Source: Gnetum montanum (Eukaryota; Streptophyta; Gnetopsida; Gnetales; Gnetaceae). From it: a stretch of DNA of 64,000 bases. The position numbers were made by a program, and so were the translations under genes. The notes beneath the pieces are model-generated. The model did not search any database and was not told where the DNA came from. It saw only the letters and a program-made list of their open reading frames with translations. Location: the NCBI GenBank assembly GCA_015680685.1, contig MNCI01006534.1, positions 448,996 to 512,995 of the forward strand, written 5' to 3'. Each line of letters begins with the position of its first letter. Position 1 is the first letter of the stretch. Shown piece after piece: positions 1 through 12,817 of this stretch.

Positions 1-65
1 AGGTTAACATCATTCTTACACATAATACAATTACATAGCACACTAATATTTTATTTGTTTGAAAA

Positions 66-2340
66 ATGTCTTCTTCTCACAAGTGTGACAGTGCTAAACC
101 ATTAGTCCCACAAGAATGCAAGGTGATGTATATTCATCCAGATGAGTATGTGCTTGACTTCACCTTCATCCTAAATTAAGATTAACAACTACGATGGCGT
201 GACATGGAAGGCAACATTGTATTACCTCCTAATCGATCTATGTCTATGATGCTACTTAAAAATCTTAAGAAGTTAGGCATCCAAGATCTTCAAGAGGAGT
301 ACATTTTGCATGATTACGATTACCAGGACTATTGGCCCACTGAAACACAATGTTAGAGATATTGACACTAGGAGAAGTATCATGAGTTGATGAAGGAGAA
401 ATAGTTTACCAATCCCTTATTCTTATTGAACTAAGACAACAATGAGAACTCTTCCTCTAGAGGCTCTCAACATGAAAATTCTCCACCCCTTGTTATTGGT
501 GATGAAGGTGTGGTTCTAAATCTGCTGTCTACTACCAACAATCTAGGTTCAGGTAAAGATGGTAGTCAAGGTAGGAGCATGGATAAGCATCAAGATAATA
601 AGAAACCTAACAAATGTGTCCATGAAAATCTAAGGGAAGTTGGTAGATATTATGGTGGAGGCAGTCCTCCATCCTTTTTACCCTCTTCATCTGCATATTC
701 TTCTTCCTTTTCTTATGGTTCTGAAAAATGCTACAGAAGGAACAATCGTGATGGAGGTGAACAATGGGACAATAATACTAATTTCCAGATCCATAATGAA
801 GGAAGGCATAATATGGTACATCATCAATGACAATAAAATAATGATGATGATGAGCCCTTATTAGAAACCTAAAGTATATTAAATATTGTAGAGGTTGCTA
901 ACATTATAACTAGGCATGTGAGAGATAGTCAGATTAAGCATCTAGACATGAACAATATTTCAAGATTTGAGAAGGAATATAACTTTGATCTAAAAAATCA
1001 TCTACAAGCCTTTCACAATGGTTGTGCCTTACAAAACATAGAAAATGACTAGAAGAAACTGAAGCTATTTCCTAGGATACCTATCAAAGAGGTAGAAAGC
1101 TAGTATTGGTCCTTGCAACTAGAATTCATTTACAGATGGAGTACCATGCTAGAACTATTTAATGACAAATACCAAACNTTGTTGGTGGAACTACCTTGGA
1201 TTACTTTGAGGATAAGGTAATCGTCTNCATCAAATCTAAAGGTTGATTGAGTAGGTAGCAAAAGAAGAAGGTGAGTTGTGAAAGAGGAAAAGTGTAGAAG
1301 AATATAATAGGGACCCTTCAATGAGGAAAAGGGAGGTTTGATTCTATGATGAGGAGGAGTCCCCACTTGATGAGGTGATGAATAGGAAAACCTTGCCCAT
1401 CCAGAAATCTATTTTTGATATTTCGACAAAGGTTGATAAACTATGGGACTCTTTGAATGAAAAATTATAAACTACTATGAAAATTGCTGAAGAATCCAAA
1501 GAGTAGAATAGTAATTGTGACTATAGGAGGTGGAAAGAAGCTAAATGTGCCTACCAAAGAGGTAAAGTCAAAGCTACTATAGTAGAAGAAGTTGTGGGGA
1601 AAAACTCTAATGATGATGTTGGGTGTGATATTTGTCAATATGAACATCCTAAGGGATGTTGCCCTGTGGTGTCACACTTATAAGAGTCTGAGATGTATGT
1701 TCTAAACCCTTAACTAACAAGGCATAAGCACCTAGACGATTACCTTATCCTCAAAGTAATCCAAGGTAGTTCCACCAACAAAAAAAACCTTACTATTCAA
1801 GTGGAGCTTCACCATAACCATACGAGCAATACTAGTAGTGGCACTAACCATAGTTGTGGGGGATACTGCTGTCGAGACAACAATACCCTTACAGGGAACT
1901 AGAGCCATATGGATACTATGTTTAGCAACCTATTTCTCCATGTGGCTATGGTTGCCATGCCTCATTCCAACATCACTATTATCCTCTAGAGTACCATTGA
2001 ACTCATTCACCATCTACTCAAGGGAAACCCCCATATCGTTATCATCTTCTGCATATGTTTGCACACATCCCTCCACCATCAACCCAATTACCTCCTACTT
2101 CATCTATGTAAGATGAAATTCCCTCATAGCTACAACAACAAAAGCTACAAGGGCTGTAAATTTACAATCGACCTCCTAGCCAAGTGGTTTGGACTATAGA
2201 TCTAAGGAATGATCATTTTTCCAATCCAACAGTCCTCCCCAACCCTCAGAACCTGATGCAACTAGTTGCCCTATACCTCCAGCATCCTCACCTTCTACAC
2301 CAAACACATTTGAGATTCCTTTAAACCAAACGCCACCTCA
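66..2340 (+). pseudogene. gag: E1 gag pseudogene
   Basis: Gag is the structural protein that forms the virus-like particle. The start ATG at 66 (MSSSHK...) aligns with the E4 gag start at 48595. The core at about 925-1177 (DMNNISRFE, KLKLFPRIP) matches E4 gag around residues 24-100. A cysteine block at about 1622-1680 (CDICQYEHPKGCCPVVSHL) is shared with E4 and E3. Stops and frameshifts are frequent. About 200 bp of the central region present in E4 is missing between the two Ns at 1178 and 1227, where an inverted 48-bp copy of 1734-1781 sits instead. That looks like an assembly error rather than biology. Confidence 0.8.
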
Positions 2341-2910
2341 AATTCACACTGTGATGTTAACTTGCATTATCTCCAATTGGATGAAGGTTGGAAACCTTAC
2401 CATAAAGAGATTTGACTTGAGAAGTCCTCTTATTTACTTATAGATTGCTGGACATAAGCCATGAAAAGCTCTTCTTAATTCTAGTTCTGGTGTCAATCAC
2501 ATCTCCCATGACATGTACAAGGCCTGAAACCTTCCACCTCTCAAGAAGAGCAATATTCATTTAGAATTAGCAGACCATTCAATCACTATCCCTTTGGGAT
2601 TAGTGGAGGACATTGTGACTACAGTTTGTGGGTGGTCCTATCCTGTTAATGTTTTGGTGATTAAGGTTGAAAACTACAAAAGTAACTTCCCCATCATTAT
2701 GGGACATGCATGGTTAAGCACTGTTGATGCATGAATGAGCATCAAGAACCTCTCCTTGGAAATCTCCAAAGTGAATGAATTTGGAAGCTTCAAGAGGAAG
2801 TGAGTTCCATGTATTTCATACAGTGATAATGGGTGCAATTGTGTGTAGAAAATTTGGTTCATTAAAAGTAAATTCATTAAAGCATGTAATTAGTGTGCAC
2901 ATGAAACTGA
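2341..2910 (+). pseudogene. E1 aspartic protease pseudogene
   Basis: This retroviral-type aspartic protease would cleave the Gag-Pol precursor. The active-site stretch at about 2466-2510 reads LLNSSSGVNHIS, so the catalytic aspartate has become asparagine. The flap and C-terminal part are clear: ADHSITIPLGLVEDIVTT at about 2568-2622, then FPIIMGHAWLSTVDA. It matches E4 protease (51157-51648) almost throughout and is followed by the same NLSLEISKV tail. In-frame stops interrupt it at several points. Confidence 0.75.
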
Positions 2911-3106
2911 TATCCAAAGGTGTCTGTATGTAGCAACCACAAAACAAGAGGACACCCAGTGGTTGACAACTAACTTTGATAGTGGCACTCTATGCATGGA
3001 ATCCTCTGAGAGCCTAACATGTGCTTATGTTAAGGACATGGATGAACTTGAGCAAGTTCATCATCGACTCTTTGATGAAAAAGTTGATGATAACTATTAG
3101 GGAGAG

Positions 3107-4090
3107 TTGGTAATCCCTGATCATCTCAAGGTAGAGCCCCTAGAGTTAAAAAATCTACCAACCGACATGGAGTATGCAATTTTTACAAATGGAAAGCTAG
3201 TTATAATTAATGCATATATTGCTCCCAAACAAAAAGACAAGCTGTTGATGGTGGTCAAAAAATGGCCAACAACCTTTGCATGGTCATATCTTGAACTGAC
3301 TAAAATTGATCCAAAGATATGCTAGCATTGTATCTACATTAACCCGACCATGAAGCCAAGAAGGTAACCATTGAGCTAGCTAGATCCCAAGTTGAAGCAA
3401 ATCGTTAAAGAGGAAATAAAACAACTCCTCAAAGGTGGGGTTCATCTATCCCGTCATAGATAGTGAGTGGGTTAGACCACTCGTAATTATGCCAAAGAAA
3501 GTTGGTAAGTGGTAGGTCTACATCAACTTTAGGCTATTGTATATGGAAAAATTTAAAGATCATTTTCCATTGCCATTTGTGGACCAAGTGTTGGACACCA
3601 TATCTGGGCATTGCTATTATAGCTTCTTGGATGGTATAGTGGCTATAACCAAATTCAGATTGTGCTAGAAGATTAGGTCAAAACAACATTTATGAGTCCT
3701 TAGGGAACTTTTGCATATTGCAAGCTATTGTTTAGTCTGTGTAATGCCCCTACAACATTTTAATGCCTCATCATTAGTATTTTTCAATAGTAGATTGGTA
3801 GTGGGGTAGAAATCTTTATGGATGACTTCTCTACCTATGGGACTACATTTGAGCAAGCCTTGGATCACCTTGAGCAAGTACTAAAAAGATGCGTTGAAAT
3901 AAACCTTAGGCTTAATTGGTAGAAAAGCCATGTAATGGTTTAAGAAGGCATAGTATTGGGGCACATAATTACTCAAGCAAGAATTAAGGTAGATCTAGAA
4001 AAGAAAAGGGTCATCCAAGGAATCACATCCCAACTAGAGATAATTAAAGACAACTAATCATTCTTTGGACACACTGGCTACTACTGGAAA
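3107..4090 (+). pseudogene. pol: E1 reverse transcriptase pseudogene with N-terminal linker
   Basis: The RT would copy element RNA into DNA in the particle. The linker at 3107-3325 (LELKNLPTDMEYAIF...WSYLELTKIDPKIC) is the usual Athila segment before RT. RT follows after a frame change: IKQLLKGGFIYPVID, WVRPLVIMPKK, then DHFPLPFVDQVLDTI (about 3560-3600). The catalytic motif FMDDFSTYG at about 3817-3843 is intact, followed by LDHLEQVLKRCVEINLRLNW and GIVLGHIIT. Stops, several at former Gln or Trp positions, disable it. Confidence 0.8.
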
Positions 4091-4640
4091 TTTATAGAGA
4101 ATTTCTCTAAGATTGCAAAGCCATTAATTAAGCTTACAAAGAAAGATGCTTCATTTATCTAGACTAAGGAGTGCGAATATGCATTTCAATAGCTAAAGGA
4201 AAAGCTCATAGAAACTCACAATCTATAGGCACTAGACTGGTCTAGGCCATTTCATATAATGAAAAATGCATCTAATTATACCTTGGGAGCCGTGCTTATG
4301 TAGTTAGATGATAAGAAATGTCCATATTACATTCACTGCACAAGCTGAAACATTGTGGGTGCATAGTTAAATTGCACCACAACTAAGAAAGAACTAATGG
4401 TAGTGGTGTATGTCCTCAAAAAGTTCAAGCACTATGTTTGAATATAAAGTGTTTATGCACACAGGTCACAATGCCATCCACTTCTTAATGAATAAGCCAA
4501 TAGTGAGCCCTTGTATCATATGGTGGCTTATGATCTTGTAAAAATTTTATCTCACAATGGTAGATTGAAAAGGCACTAAGAATGTGATTGCTGACCACCT
4601 CTCTTGGTTAAGATGGGATAATAAAGAGGAGGAGAGTTTA
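4091..4640 (+). pseudogene. E1 RNase H pseudogene
   Basis: RNase H removes the RNA strand during reverse transcription. The segment follows the RT thumb and connection (ENFSKIAKPLIKLTKKD at about 4099-4150). It shows the degenerate family pattern: ALDWSRPFHIM, ASNYTLGAVL, then a decayed KELMVVVYVLKKF at 4387-4425 and a frameshifted YKVFMHTGHNAI block. The order RT, RNase H, integrase is that of Ty3/gypsy elements. Stops and shifts are numerous. Confidence 0.7.
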
Positions 4641-5945
4641 CTCTCTAATCAATTTCTAGATGAACTCCTCTTTACAAGAGTAATAAATGATCAAGTGCCC
4701 ACCAAAGTAAAATGGTATGATGACATCCTCACTTACCTCCTCACTTAGATGATACCATAAGATTTTTACTTTAAGAAGAAATAATCGTTTCTTCATTGGG
4801 CTAAGTATTTCATGGAAATCAATGGACACCTTTAGTTCGTTGGTGTGTCCTTGATGTGGATCAATTGCACATTCTCTAGGATGCTCATGAAGGCCCTTAT
4901 GGAGATCACTATGTAGAGAGATGCATGATAATAAAAATGCCAATGGTAGGATACTATTGGCTTATAATCTTTAGGGATGCCCATGAATTTGTTCGATCCT
5001 ATGAATGTTATTAATGAGATGGTGGGATAATCGCTCGAATGGAGGATCCTCAATAGTGGATTCAACCATTAGAGCCCTTTGGCATATGGGGCATAGACTT
5101 CATGGGTTCTATCACATCCATGTTCAATGGAAAGGGTACATCATCGTAGTAGTTGACTATTATACTAAATGGGTAGAAGTAGCAATCGTCACCAATTGTA
5201 CATCATCCACTACTACTCAATTGGTACAACAACATATTGTAAACAAGTTTGGGGTGCCATATGCACTAATTTTTAACAATGAAACCTATTTTACAAGTGC
5301 CACCTTTTGAAAGTTATGTAATGCTTGGGGGTTGAACATAAATTAACAACACCCTATCACCCCTAAGCTAATGGTCAAGCAGAAGTTACCAATAGGGAGA
5401 TTATAAAGATCCTAATAAGGACTCCAAGCAAATATAGGAGAGATTGAAGCACAAAACTCAACAATGCCCTTTGGGCCTACCACTCCACATGGAAACTCCC
5501 CATAGGCTACTCTTCCTATGAGTTGGTATACAAAAAAGTTCAAACACTTCTAGTCCAATTTGAGCTTCGTACACTTTTAATAGCCTATGACTTGGACCTT
5601 AACCTAAGTCTAGTACAAAAAAAAAAAAAGATTGATAAACCTAAGTGTGCTAGATAAAAATTAATTAGTGGCTTTATCTTTGAATGAAATGCACAAGGCA
5701 TATAATAAGAACCATCATGATCTTAAAATATGAAAAGTAAAATTTCAACCAGGAGATAAGGTTCTCTACTAGAAGCCCACAAACGTACCTTAGAAAACGA
5801 AGTTTCAAACGTTGTGAGATGGACCTTATATAATTGACAAAAGCTTTCCCTTTGGGGTCATGTTAATCTATAAATGTAAGAGCCCAAACAAAAAGTAGTT
5901 GGTCATAACCATTAATCTATAGTGGGGCCCACAGACTCCTTAGTT
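4641..5945 (+). pseudogene. E1 integrase pseudogene
   Basis: Integrase would insert the cDNA into the genome. The zinc-binding region is largely lost. The catalytic core is seen at 5005-5310 (GFYHIHVQWKGYIIVVVDYYTKWVEVA, then FGVPYALIFNNETYF), with the second catalytic Asp replaced by Asn. The glutamate region follows after a frameshift at about 5325-5400 (GVEHKLTTPYHP, NGQAEVTNREI). The C-terminal part includes QPGDKVLY at about 5748 and WDGPYIID near 5820. It ends near a stop at about 5945. Confidence 0.75.
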
Positions 5946-6810
5946 AAGGTTATGCAAGGGCAAAAAGGGCATGTTCCTACTATGGGAAGAATCCACTTGC
6001 ATATCCCTTGGTTTGGATAGTTAAGTTCATTACCTTAGACATTGCCGCAATCATATCTTTCACATGCTTCATTGTGCATCCAACTTTGGGCCCCTTAAAA
6101 TTTCATAAAACTTCATTCTCTAACCATTTTCTCAATTTTCTAAATTTTCTAAACTCCAACATCCTCTTCCACTATTTTCATCATGTTCATGGCTTTTGGG
6201 CTTCCATATAATCCCCATTTCACCCAAAAATCCTTGTATTCTCAAAGTTTCCCAAAGTCAGTGGTGGTTAATAGCTATGTTAATAGGGTCTTGTTGACTA
6301 GGCCTCATCGACATAACACAAAAAATCTATAAATAGCTCTAAACACTTTAAAATTTTTTGCAAATAGAGAGGAGTTCTTGCCACTTTTTTTAGAGCCCAA
6401 AACCTTCACGATCCCATAACTCCCCACCTGTTTGTCCAAATCACTCTATTCTTTGATTTTGCAGCTACTAGAGGTAAGCTCTTCATCATGGGGGCAGCAA
6501 ACGTTAAGGTTTTTGATGAGAATTTTTTGAAAATTTTTCTAACTCACCCCAAAGAGTTAATGAATATAATGATATTAAACTATCAATTTTTGAGAGTTTG
6601 ATTCTTTCAACAACCTCTGGTTTGACTATAATCACTTATTAACATTAAAATACAAATACATTAATGATTTAAATTGATGAAATTGGTCATAATCATAGCT
6701 TAGCTAGGTGTAACTTTCCTAACAAGATAAGGTATCCCAATTGTTTCATGTTACATAATAATTTGCTAACCTATGGTCATGTTGTGATTACAAATAGAAC
6801 CAGGAACAAA
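5946..6810 (+). other. E1 spacer between integrase and accessory gene, with possible leader exon
   Basis: I see no gene here. A block at about 5945-6010 (ATGGGAAGAATCCACTTGC) reappears in E2 at about 12022-12045, so it is element sequence. A TATA-like box (TCTATAAATAGC) lies near 6326. At 6460-6476 TTTTGCAG is followed closely by GAGGTAAGC, an acceptor and donor pair that could bound a small untranslated exon. Splicing into the accessory ATG at 6811 would then be possible. E2 has a GTAAGA before its accessory ATG too. This is inference only. Confidence 0.4.
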
Positions 6811-8145
6811 ATGACTGCAGGAGGGAGGACCATCTTAACAAAGGGAGAAACAACCTTGAGTTAGAAGAGGTCAAGAAGAAAAAGCCTAGGAACAAGAAGA
6901 AGAAACACATGCAACCAGACCTCTTCAGAAGGAGCTTGAAGTGGAATCAGTTTGACAAATTTTGAAGGAAGAGGTTGCGACGAAACAATCACAGGGAGGA
7001 AAGGCACTAGGGCCCTTAATGAGAATTGAAGTCACATTAACATAAGATTGCCTCAATGCAATTAGGCCATGTGATATCCAACACTCAATTCTCTAGGAAC
7101 TGAAATTTGGTCCATTCTTAGAGCATGCTCCATTGGAGGTTAAAACAGTTTCAAACTTCTCCCATGTGGCCAATCATCACTTTCAGTGGGGAGTGGTACA
7201 TGGGAGAGATGTGCCTCTTTTGGAACACTAGAAGGGTAGGATCCACTATGAAAATCAAGGACATTTAGGTGTCCTAGTCAGTAGAAGCCATCGCATAGGC
7301 TCTTGGGTTGCTTGATTCTAGAACATAATTGGCAAAAATATTTTTGTAAGTTGATCCAGAGGCTGAAACGGAGTTGACCTTGTGTTGTTATGGAGTTGAC
7401 TACAAGGTGTTTGACACACTCACATTGGCAGATCATGTATACATTAAGATAGTGGCCAATCACCTCAATCTGATAGTGGGCTTAGTAAGGTAACTACCTT
7501 CTCCACCTAAGCATGCATCGCTCTAAGTGGAAAATTTTCAACAAACTTTCCATAATTAATCTATCTAGAGATAGAAAGTGTTTCAAAGAGAATAAACGTG
7601 GAAGGAAAACCCTACTCTTCCCATGCCTTATTAGAAAACTTTGCAAAAGGGCCAAGAAAGTTTTCTACGTTAACAACATAATTAGGCATACTCCCATTAC
7701 CTCCTGGTCTAAAATGATGAAGGAAAAGATGCTTCCTGTGTCTAAGGAAGAGGAGCAGCAACTGTCACCTCCACCACTTACTTAGGAAACAACACCAAAA
7801 GCCCACACTGCCATTGAGCGTCTATGAAAAATTTGAGAGTAGCTCTTGCAACAACAAGAGTAGCAAGTAGGAACGAGTGGTGGAGATCCATCTATGTAAA
7901 AACCTATAATGAGTCACCTAAATGAAGTGGCTTAAAAAATTAGTCATATGGAGGGAGGTGGAATAATATTTTCAGCCCAACAAATGCAACTTCTTGGAAG
8001 ATTGAATTCCAGTGCCCAAGAGGTGAGTGTAATTCTCTCTCAATATGATTTATTCCCATAAATCTTTGGAAATGTCACCTCCTTTTCAATGCACTTGGAG
8101 GAGGGTAAGGGGGCAACTATACTAGTGATGTAGTATGAAGGGTAG
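6811..8145 (+). pseudogene. E1 3' accessory gene, N-terminal part (interrupted by E2)
   Basis: The ATG at 6811 opens a degraded coding region downstream of integrase and on the same strand. The clearest conserved piece is ELKFGPFLEHAPLEVKTV at about 7098-7150, matching ELNFGPFTKFTLEVVRDQL in E2 (about 13089-13145). A region near 7383-7480 reads GVDYKVFDTLTLADHVYIK. A 90-codon open stretch at 7513-7785 is basic and ends in SPPPLT. The gene resumes at 14946 beyond the E2 insertion. Athila elements often carry an extra, env-like 3' ORF, but no membrane segment is visible here. Function is unknown. Confidence 0.6.
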
Positions 8146-8451
8146 TGATGAAGCATGTATAGACAACGTCGACTGGGCTATGTCAATGAAGCCTCGTCAA
8201 TGTGGCCACATCAACGTGACCCCGTCAATGTAGACTTCATTTTCTGCTATAAATATTCATGCACTTGCCACATTTAGACATCTTATGTTCAAGTTGTAGC
8301 GAAGCTCTTGTAGTTTATTTTTGTAGGAGTTAGACTATTTTCCTAAGTGCATGCCTACAGAGTGATGCTTGTAATTGTATAGAACCTTTATTCGAGTGTG
8401 ATGTACTTGGACACGCACATGATCGGCAATAAAGATCAAGATTACTCATCA
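8146..8451 (+). repeat. E2 5' LTR (internally shortened)
   Basis: It starts TGATGAAGCAT and ends TCATCA right before the primer site. U3 has four ~15-bp units (TATGTCAATGAAGCC, TCGTCAATGTGGCC and relatives) at about 8173-8230, then a TATA box (GCTATAAATATT) near 8240. It is only 306 bp, whereas the E2 3' LTR and E4/E8 LTRs are about 660-850 bp. The right part of a normal LTR has been lost between short ATCA repeats. Confidence 0.8.
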
Positions 8452-8452
8452 T

Positions 8453-8470
8453 TGGCACCATTGTTGGGGA
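8453..8470 (+). promoter_or_regulatory. E2 primer-binding site, tRNA-Asp type
   Basis: TGGCACCATTGTTGGGGA directly follows the LTR. It matches the complement of the plant tRNA-Asp 3' end, recalled as TGGCGCCGTTGCCGGGGA, with three changes, all of G/A or C/T type. E4 has a better copy at 48452. Confidence 0.7.
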
Positions 8471-8583
8471 TGGTGCTAGTTATTTAGATTAGTTATATCA
8501 TACAAGATCACTGTAACAAAGTATGCACGATATATCTTTTAGAAAGAAGTAATTGCAAATAAGTCACATACAAGTTCACAACA

Positions 8584-10914
8584 ATGTCTCTTTCACAAGA
8601 CTATGACAACACAACAATTAGTGAGGCAATTCATTGGAGAACCAATGAAATATATGATGATGAAGATGAAGTTAGGAGTACTCAATCTTATGCAGGGGTC
8701 TCCTATGCTCATGAGCACCCCGATGGTACTCACGGACTCTTATCATCCAACTCTAGCACCTCTAGGAAGGATGGGACATCCCATAGGACGAGGGGGCTCA
8801 TAAGACCTAGGACCTTCTTAGTAGTTAATAAGAATCTATCCAGGGATGATTGAAAGACTTGCCAAAGTCATGATGAGTCTTCCAATTCTTTCTCTACCTC
8901 TGCTTCTTCAATGTCAAGTCATGACAAGAATGACCATCTTTCAAGGGGTTAGCGTAGAAATAAAAATTGAACGCACAGGAAAAGTCAGAAACACCAACAT
9001 GAATGAAGACAACATCGTCCCAACTTGCAAATTCATAACCTACCTAGTGATGATGAACCCCTACTGGCCACTAAGTACCTAACGCATATACAAGAGGCTA
9101 TTTGAATATCCCATAGGCATTGCAAGGAAAGGCATCTACCTAGGCTTGATTTGAATAACTTTTCCAAGATTTCAGGAGGCTATGATTTAGATCTGCAACA
9201 TAATTTACAAGCCTTCTACGATGCCTGTGTATGGAACAATATTGATAATGGATGGAAAAAACTTAAGCTCTTTCCTATGACACTCGTTGGCCAAGAAAAA
9301 GTATGGTATAGGTCCTTAAGACCACAATCAATTCGACATTGGTCGACAATGGTAGAACTCTTCAATGAAAGATATCAAACCTATGTAAGAGTGTCAACCT
9401 TGAGAAGACAAATTTCAAGAATGGAAACAGGGGCAACATGAACCCTTGGATATGGCCTTAGAAAGATACTATTCATTGTTAAATAATTGCCTAGGCCATG
9501 GATTCTCTAAGGAAAGGCTAATGTACCACATCATGGATGAGCTCCGTAATGAAACAAGGGAGACCTTATGGATGTATGCCCCAGGTCAACTATATGAGCT
9601 AGGAAGCCATCAACTCCAAGAGCTTATCCAATAGGTAGTAAAAGAAGAAGGAGAAATAGCTAAATGGGAAGTGTTGAAAGTTCTCAATAGGACCAAAATC
9701 TCAACTTAGCAAGGATCCATGATCATGAAGAGGAGAAGTTAACTCACTTCAAGGAGGTGGAATCATCTTTTCCAATCTTACAATCACTAGATGAAATTGA
9801 GGCAAACATTAATAAGGTGATGAACTAGGTACATGAAAGATGTGGAGAATATGCCAACATTATTAGAGGAAGAACCATGATGAACCAAGAAATAGGACAA
9901 AACACTACTAGACAATCAGAAAGAAGGGTTGAAGAGAATAAGGATAAGAAATCAACTGCCAATCATACATATCAATGTAATATTTTCTTGTAAAATCACC
10001 CCAAAGGCCAAGGTCCAATCTTGTCACATTTACATGAGCATTGGGAAGGAATGCTACATCCCAATTTCATACAGAAATACTAGGTTCAACTGCAGTGGCA
10101 AAAACCCTAGTCATGGGGGAGGCCACCGTCAGATTGGTCACACCCTTCCTACCATCTGAACCCAAGTAATTATTATGTTTAGCATCCTATTTCCCCGACT
10201 AGGTCAACATCCTCTATTTCATCACATTGTTATCATTCTCTTGGCTACTATCAACCCATGTCCTCTCCAACAAGATCACCACCTCATGTTTCTAACACTT
10301 CTCTTTGCCCTCAATATTCTCATCATTCACCTTCTTTTATATTGCCACCAGCTATGCTAGAAGGTTTTGCACCACAACACCAACCCATGAACGTTACTTA
10401 TGCTGCTACTATCAATAGCAGTGGAGGTCCTCCACAATGTCGAAAGCATCCTTTCTTTAGGGATGACCGTACAAAGAGATAGCACAGTCCTGAAACCACT
10501 GCATCCACCAACTTAGCACAAGTTCAGCACTATGATGCATCTTCTCCCTCGAACTCAACACCTTTGGTGACTCTATCTGGGTCATCAATTAATGCTCCAA
10601 CAACCATGTGGCCTAATGAATATAACCACATAGGGAGACATATTGATCCTTGCATACCATCTTATGGTCACAGGTGCCATAGTGGGTCAACTCCTTATCA
10701 CATGACCACATCTTATAATTTGCCCCACTATGCCAACTTCAATTGAGTGTGTGAACCCTAATTTGGGTACATTCCAACCACCACATTAAAGGACACTCAA
10801 TGGTTTGGATATGACTGAACTCCAATGTTCCCAAAATGCTTGGATCCAAATTTTCCATTTATTAATTCTAGCCATACTCAAAGGATTAGTTATGGGGGAT
10901 ATCCTCCATTTTGA
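8584..10914 (+). pseudogene. gag: E2 gag pseudogene
   Basis: This particle protein starts at the ATG at 8584 (MSLSQDYDN), with an 89-codon open N-terminus. The capsid-like core at 9151-9441 (LDLNNFSKISGGYDLDLQHNLQAFYDAC...KLKLFPMTL...RHWSTMVELFNERYQTYVRVS) aligns with E4 gag. It continues after a one-base shift at 9446-9634 (LDMALERYYSLLNNCLGHGFS). The cysteine block is decayed (HPKGQGPILSHL near 9995-10030). Proline-rich tails follow, then CRKHPFFRDDRTKR at 10438-10480, equivalent to E4 CDNCKKRRPFF. It ends FINSSHTQRISYGGYPPF near 10914, with no protease after it. Confidence 0.8.
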
Positions 10915-12817
10915 CAAGCAAGATTAGTAAATGTTTTTCTTTTTCTTTGATTTTACAATTTTTTGTTTTCTAGTTCTTCATTTTCAATTTTTTGTTTTTT
11001 GATTTTTTTTGACTTATACTTTTTTATCTTTCAATTTGTTGTTTTATCTTTTTATGGGCAATCTCATCGGTAAATAAAATACTCATGTGACTCATTGGTT
11101 GAGGTGTTGTTCTATGCTATCAAGTCTCAGGTGATTAATTATTTAGACAGTGAGCCCACAACATCCACCCACCCATTCTATTAATAAGAGGTTCTACTCT
11201 AGGTACGATGCTATTCTTGTCATCATGAAAACTTAAAATTAATCTTGTGCTCATTATGCCCAGAGTGAAAAATGATGGACTAAGAAGTAATGACCAGGGT
11301 GTGACATCAAGGAGACTTGTGGATTATTTTTGGTGACCTCTGTGGGTGCTATCATGCAGCTTGGTTGTACTAAGGTCCTTGTAGATCTAACGAAAAATGG
11401 GAGTAAGAGTAATAAAGGAACTCAATAAAGAAACTCAATACTGTTCTGGGGGTCCCATTGGAAAGACATGCATCCATGATTGAAGATTGGTGGCTTCTCT
11501 GGATTACGCATCAAAAAAAATAAAAAGGAAAAAAAAAGGAAAAGAGAGAGAGAGAAAGTGTGCCAAAGTAGCCAGATAAAAATAAATATGCCATAAAGAA
11601 ATTCCAAATCACTCCTCCCTTGAACAAAGTGGCAAGTGATCGTACACCTTGCTATCATGATGCTCTTATGGTTGTTTATCATTGGATGAAACAATGTGAT
11701 GTCACTAATTGAAGGAATGGGCTTGGTCTTGATTTTGGAGTGACAGGCTAATAACACATTAATCACACCCTACACTCAAGATTCATTATGCCCTGGGTTA
11801 GTTACCTCATGTCCCAATCACTACAATCCCTTTTACAATTCGCCTCATCTCATTGTTCATGTATTTGTGACTCGTGTCTTCTGTAGCATTGAATTCATAT
11901 CTCATCATTGTGGCATCTACATATGTGTGTTCTGTGCAACTAGTGTGGATTACATTTTGCCCTTCTAGTGCCTACGAAAATTTTTAGGGTGGTTACGTAA
12001 GGGCATCATAGGTAGGAACCTACTTTGGGGAGGATCCACTTGCGTAACCTTTGTAATTTACACTCATTGCACATCACCACCACATCATTTTATACCTTCC
12101 ACATACTTCATTGCCAAAATTATTCTTTCCCTTATCATCCTTTTACTTCCAATGTTCCTATGCACCACAACATGCCATTTTTCCTCATTCTATTCATGCA
12201 TTTCATTATCATATTCTACCCCATTATACTTTTTGTGCCTCTCGGTCTATTCAATGTTACCCTGGATGTGATATCGGGTCTGCGCTACTGGGTACACGAT
12301 ATCATGTCTATCAAAACTATATATATGGATCCCCTTGTGCACATCAACATCATTTTACACTATTCATGTGAGGGGAGTTGTTGAAATTTTCTTCCACAAA
12401 ATTGCTAGCTTGTGCACCTATCATTCAAACATCCATAACTTGCTTGTTAACGCTCCGATTCCCATTCCTATTGAACCTATCTGCACCCGGAGTGTTCAGC
12501 TTAGTCCTGGGGGAAGGGTACACTCCAATTTGTGTGTAATTTTCCAAAATTTGTTATTGCCCGAAGGATATCATAAAGGGTAAATGACAGTAGAAATTGT
12601 TAAACATGTTGCCAAATCAAGCACGTTGCCAAATCAATTTTCTCTTTGGAGCCATCTAATCAAATTGGGCCTAATATCAAAACATTTAGGGGACATTTTC
12701 ATAAAATTTCCTAACTTTGGATTACATGGAAAAAAAAATTCATTAAAGGTAAGAAGTAAGGGTATAAGTCACATTTTGTAAATAACCTTACTAATAGCCA
12801 GCCTCGTGTGATTGCAA
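10915..12817 (+). other. E2 spacer between gag and accessory gene
   Basis: No gene is recognised over 1.9 kb. It opens with a T-rich tract (10930-11060) like the one after E4 protease. An A/GA-rich run lies at 11510-11560. A block at about 11990-12050 (GGAGGATCCACTTGCGTAAC) is shared with E1 downstream of integrase. GATATC motifs with GGTACACGATATCATG at 12265-12305 resemble U3 motifs of E8. The open frames at 12025-12384 and 12335-12583 look like chance. Just before the next ATG there is a GTAAGA at about 12749. Confidence 0.5.

Noticed and set aside
12025-12583. Overlapping plus-strand frames of 82-119 codons in E2
   Set aside because: They are rich in F, H, I and L, overlap in different frames and show no homologue in the other elements. 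Probably chance in AT-rich spacer.
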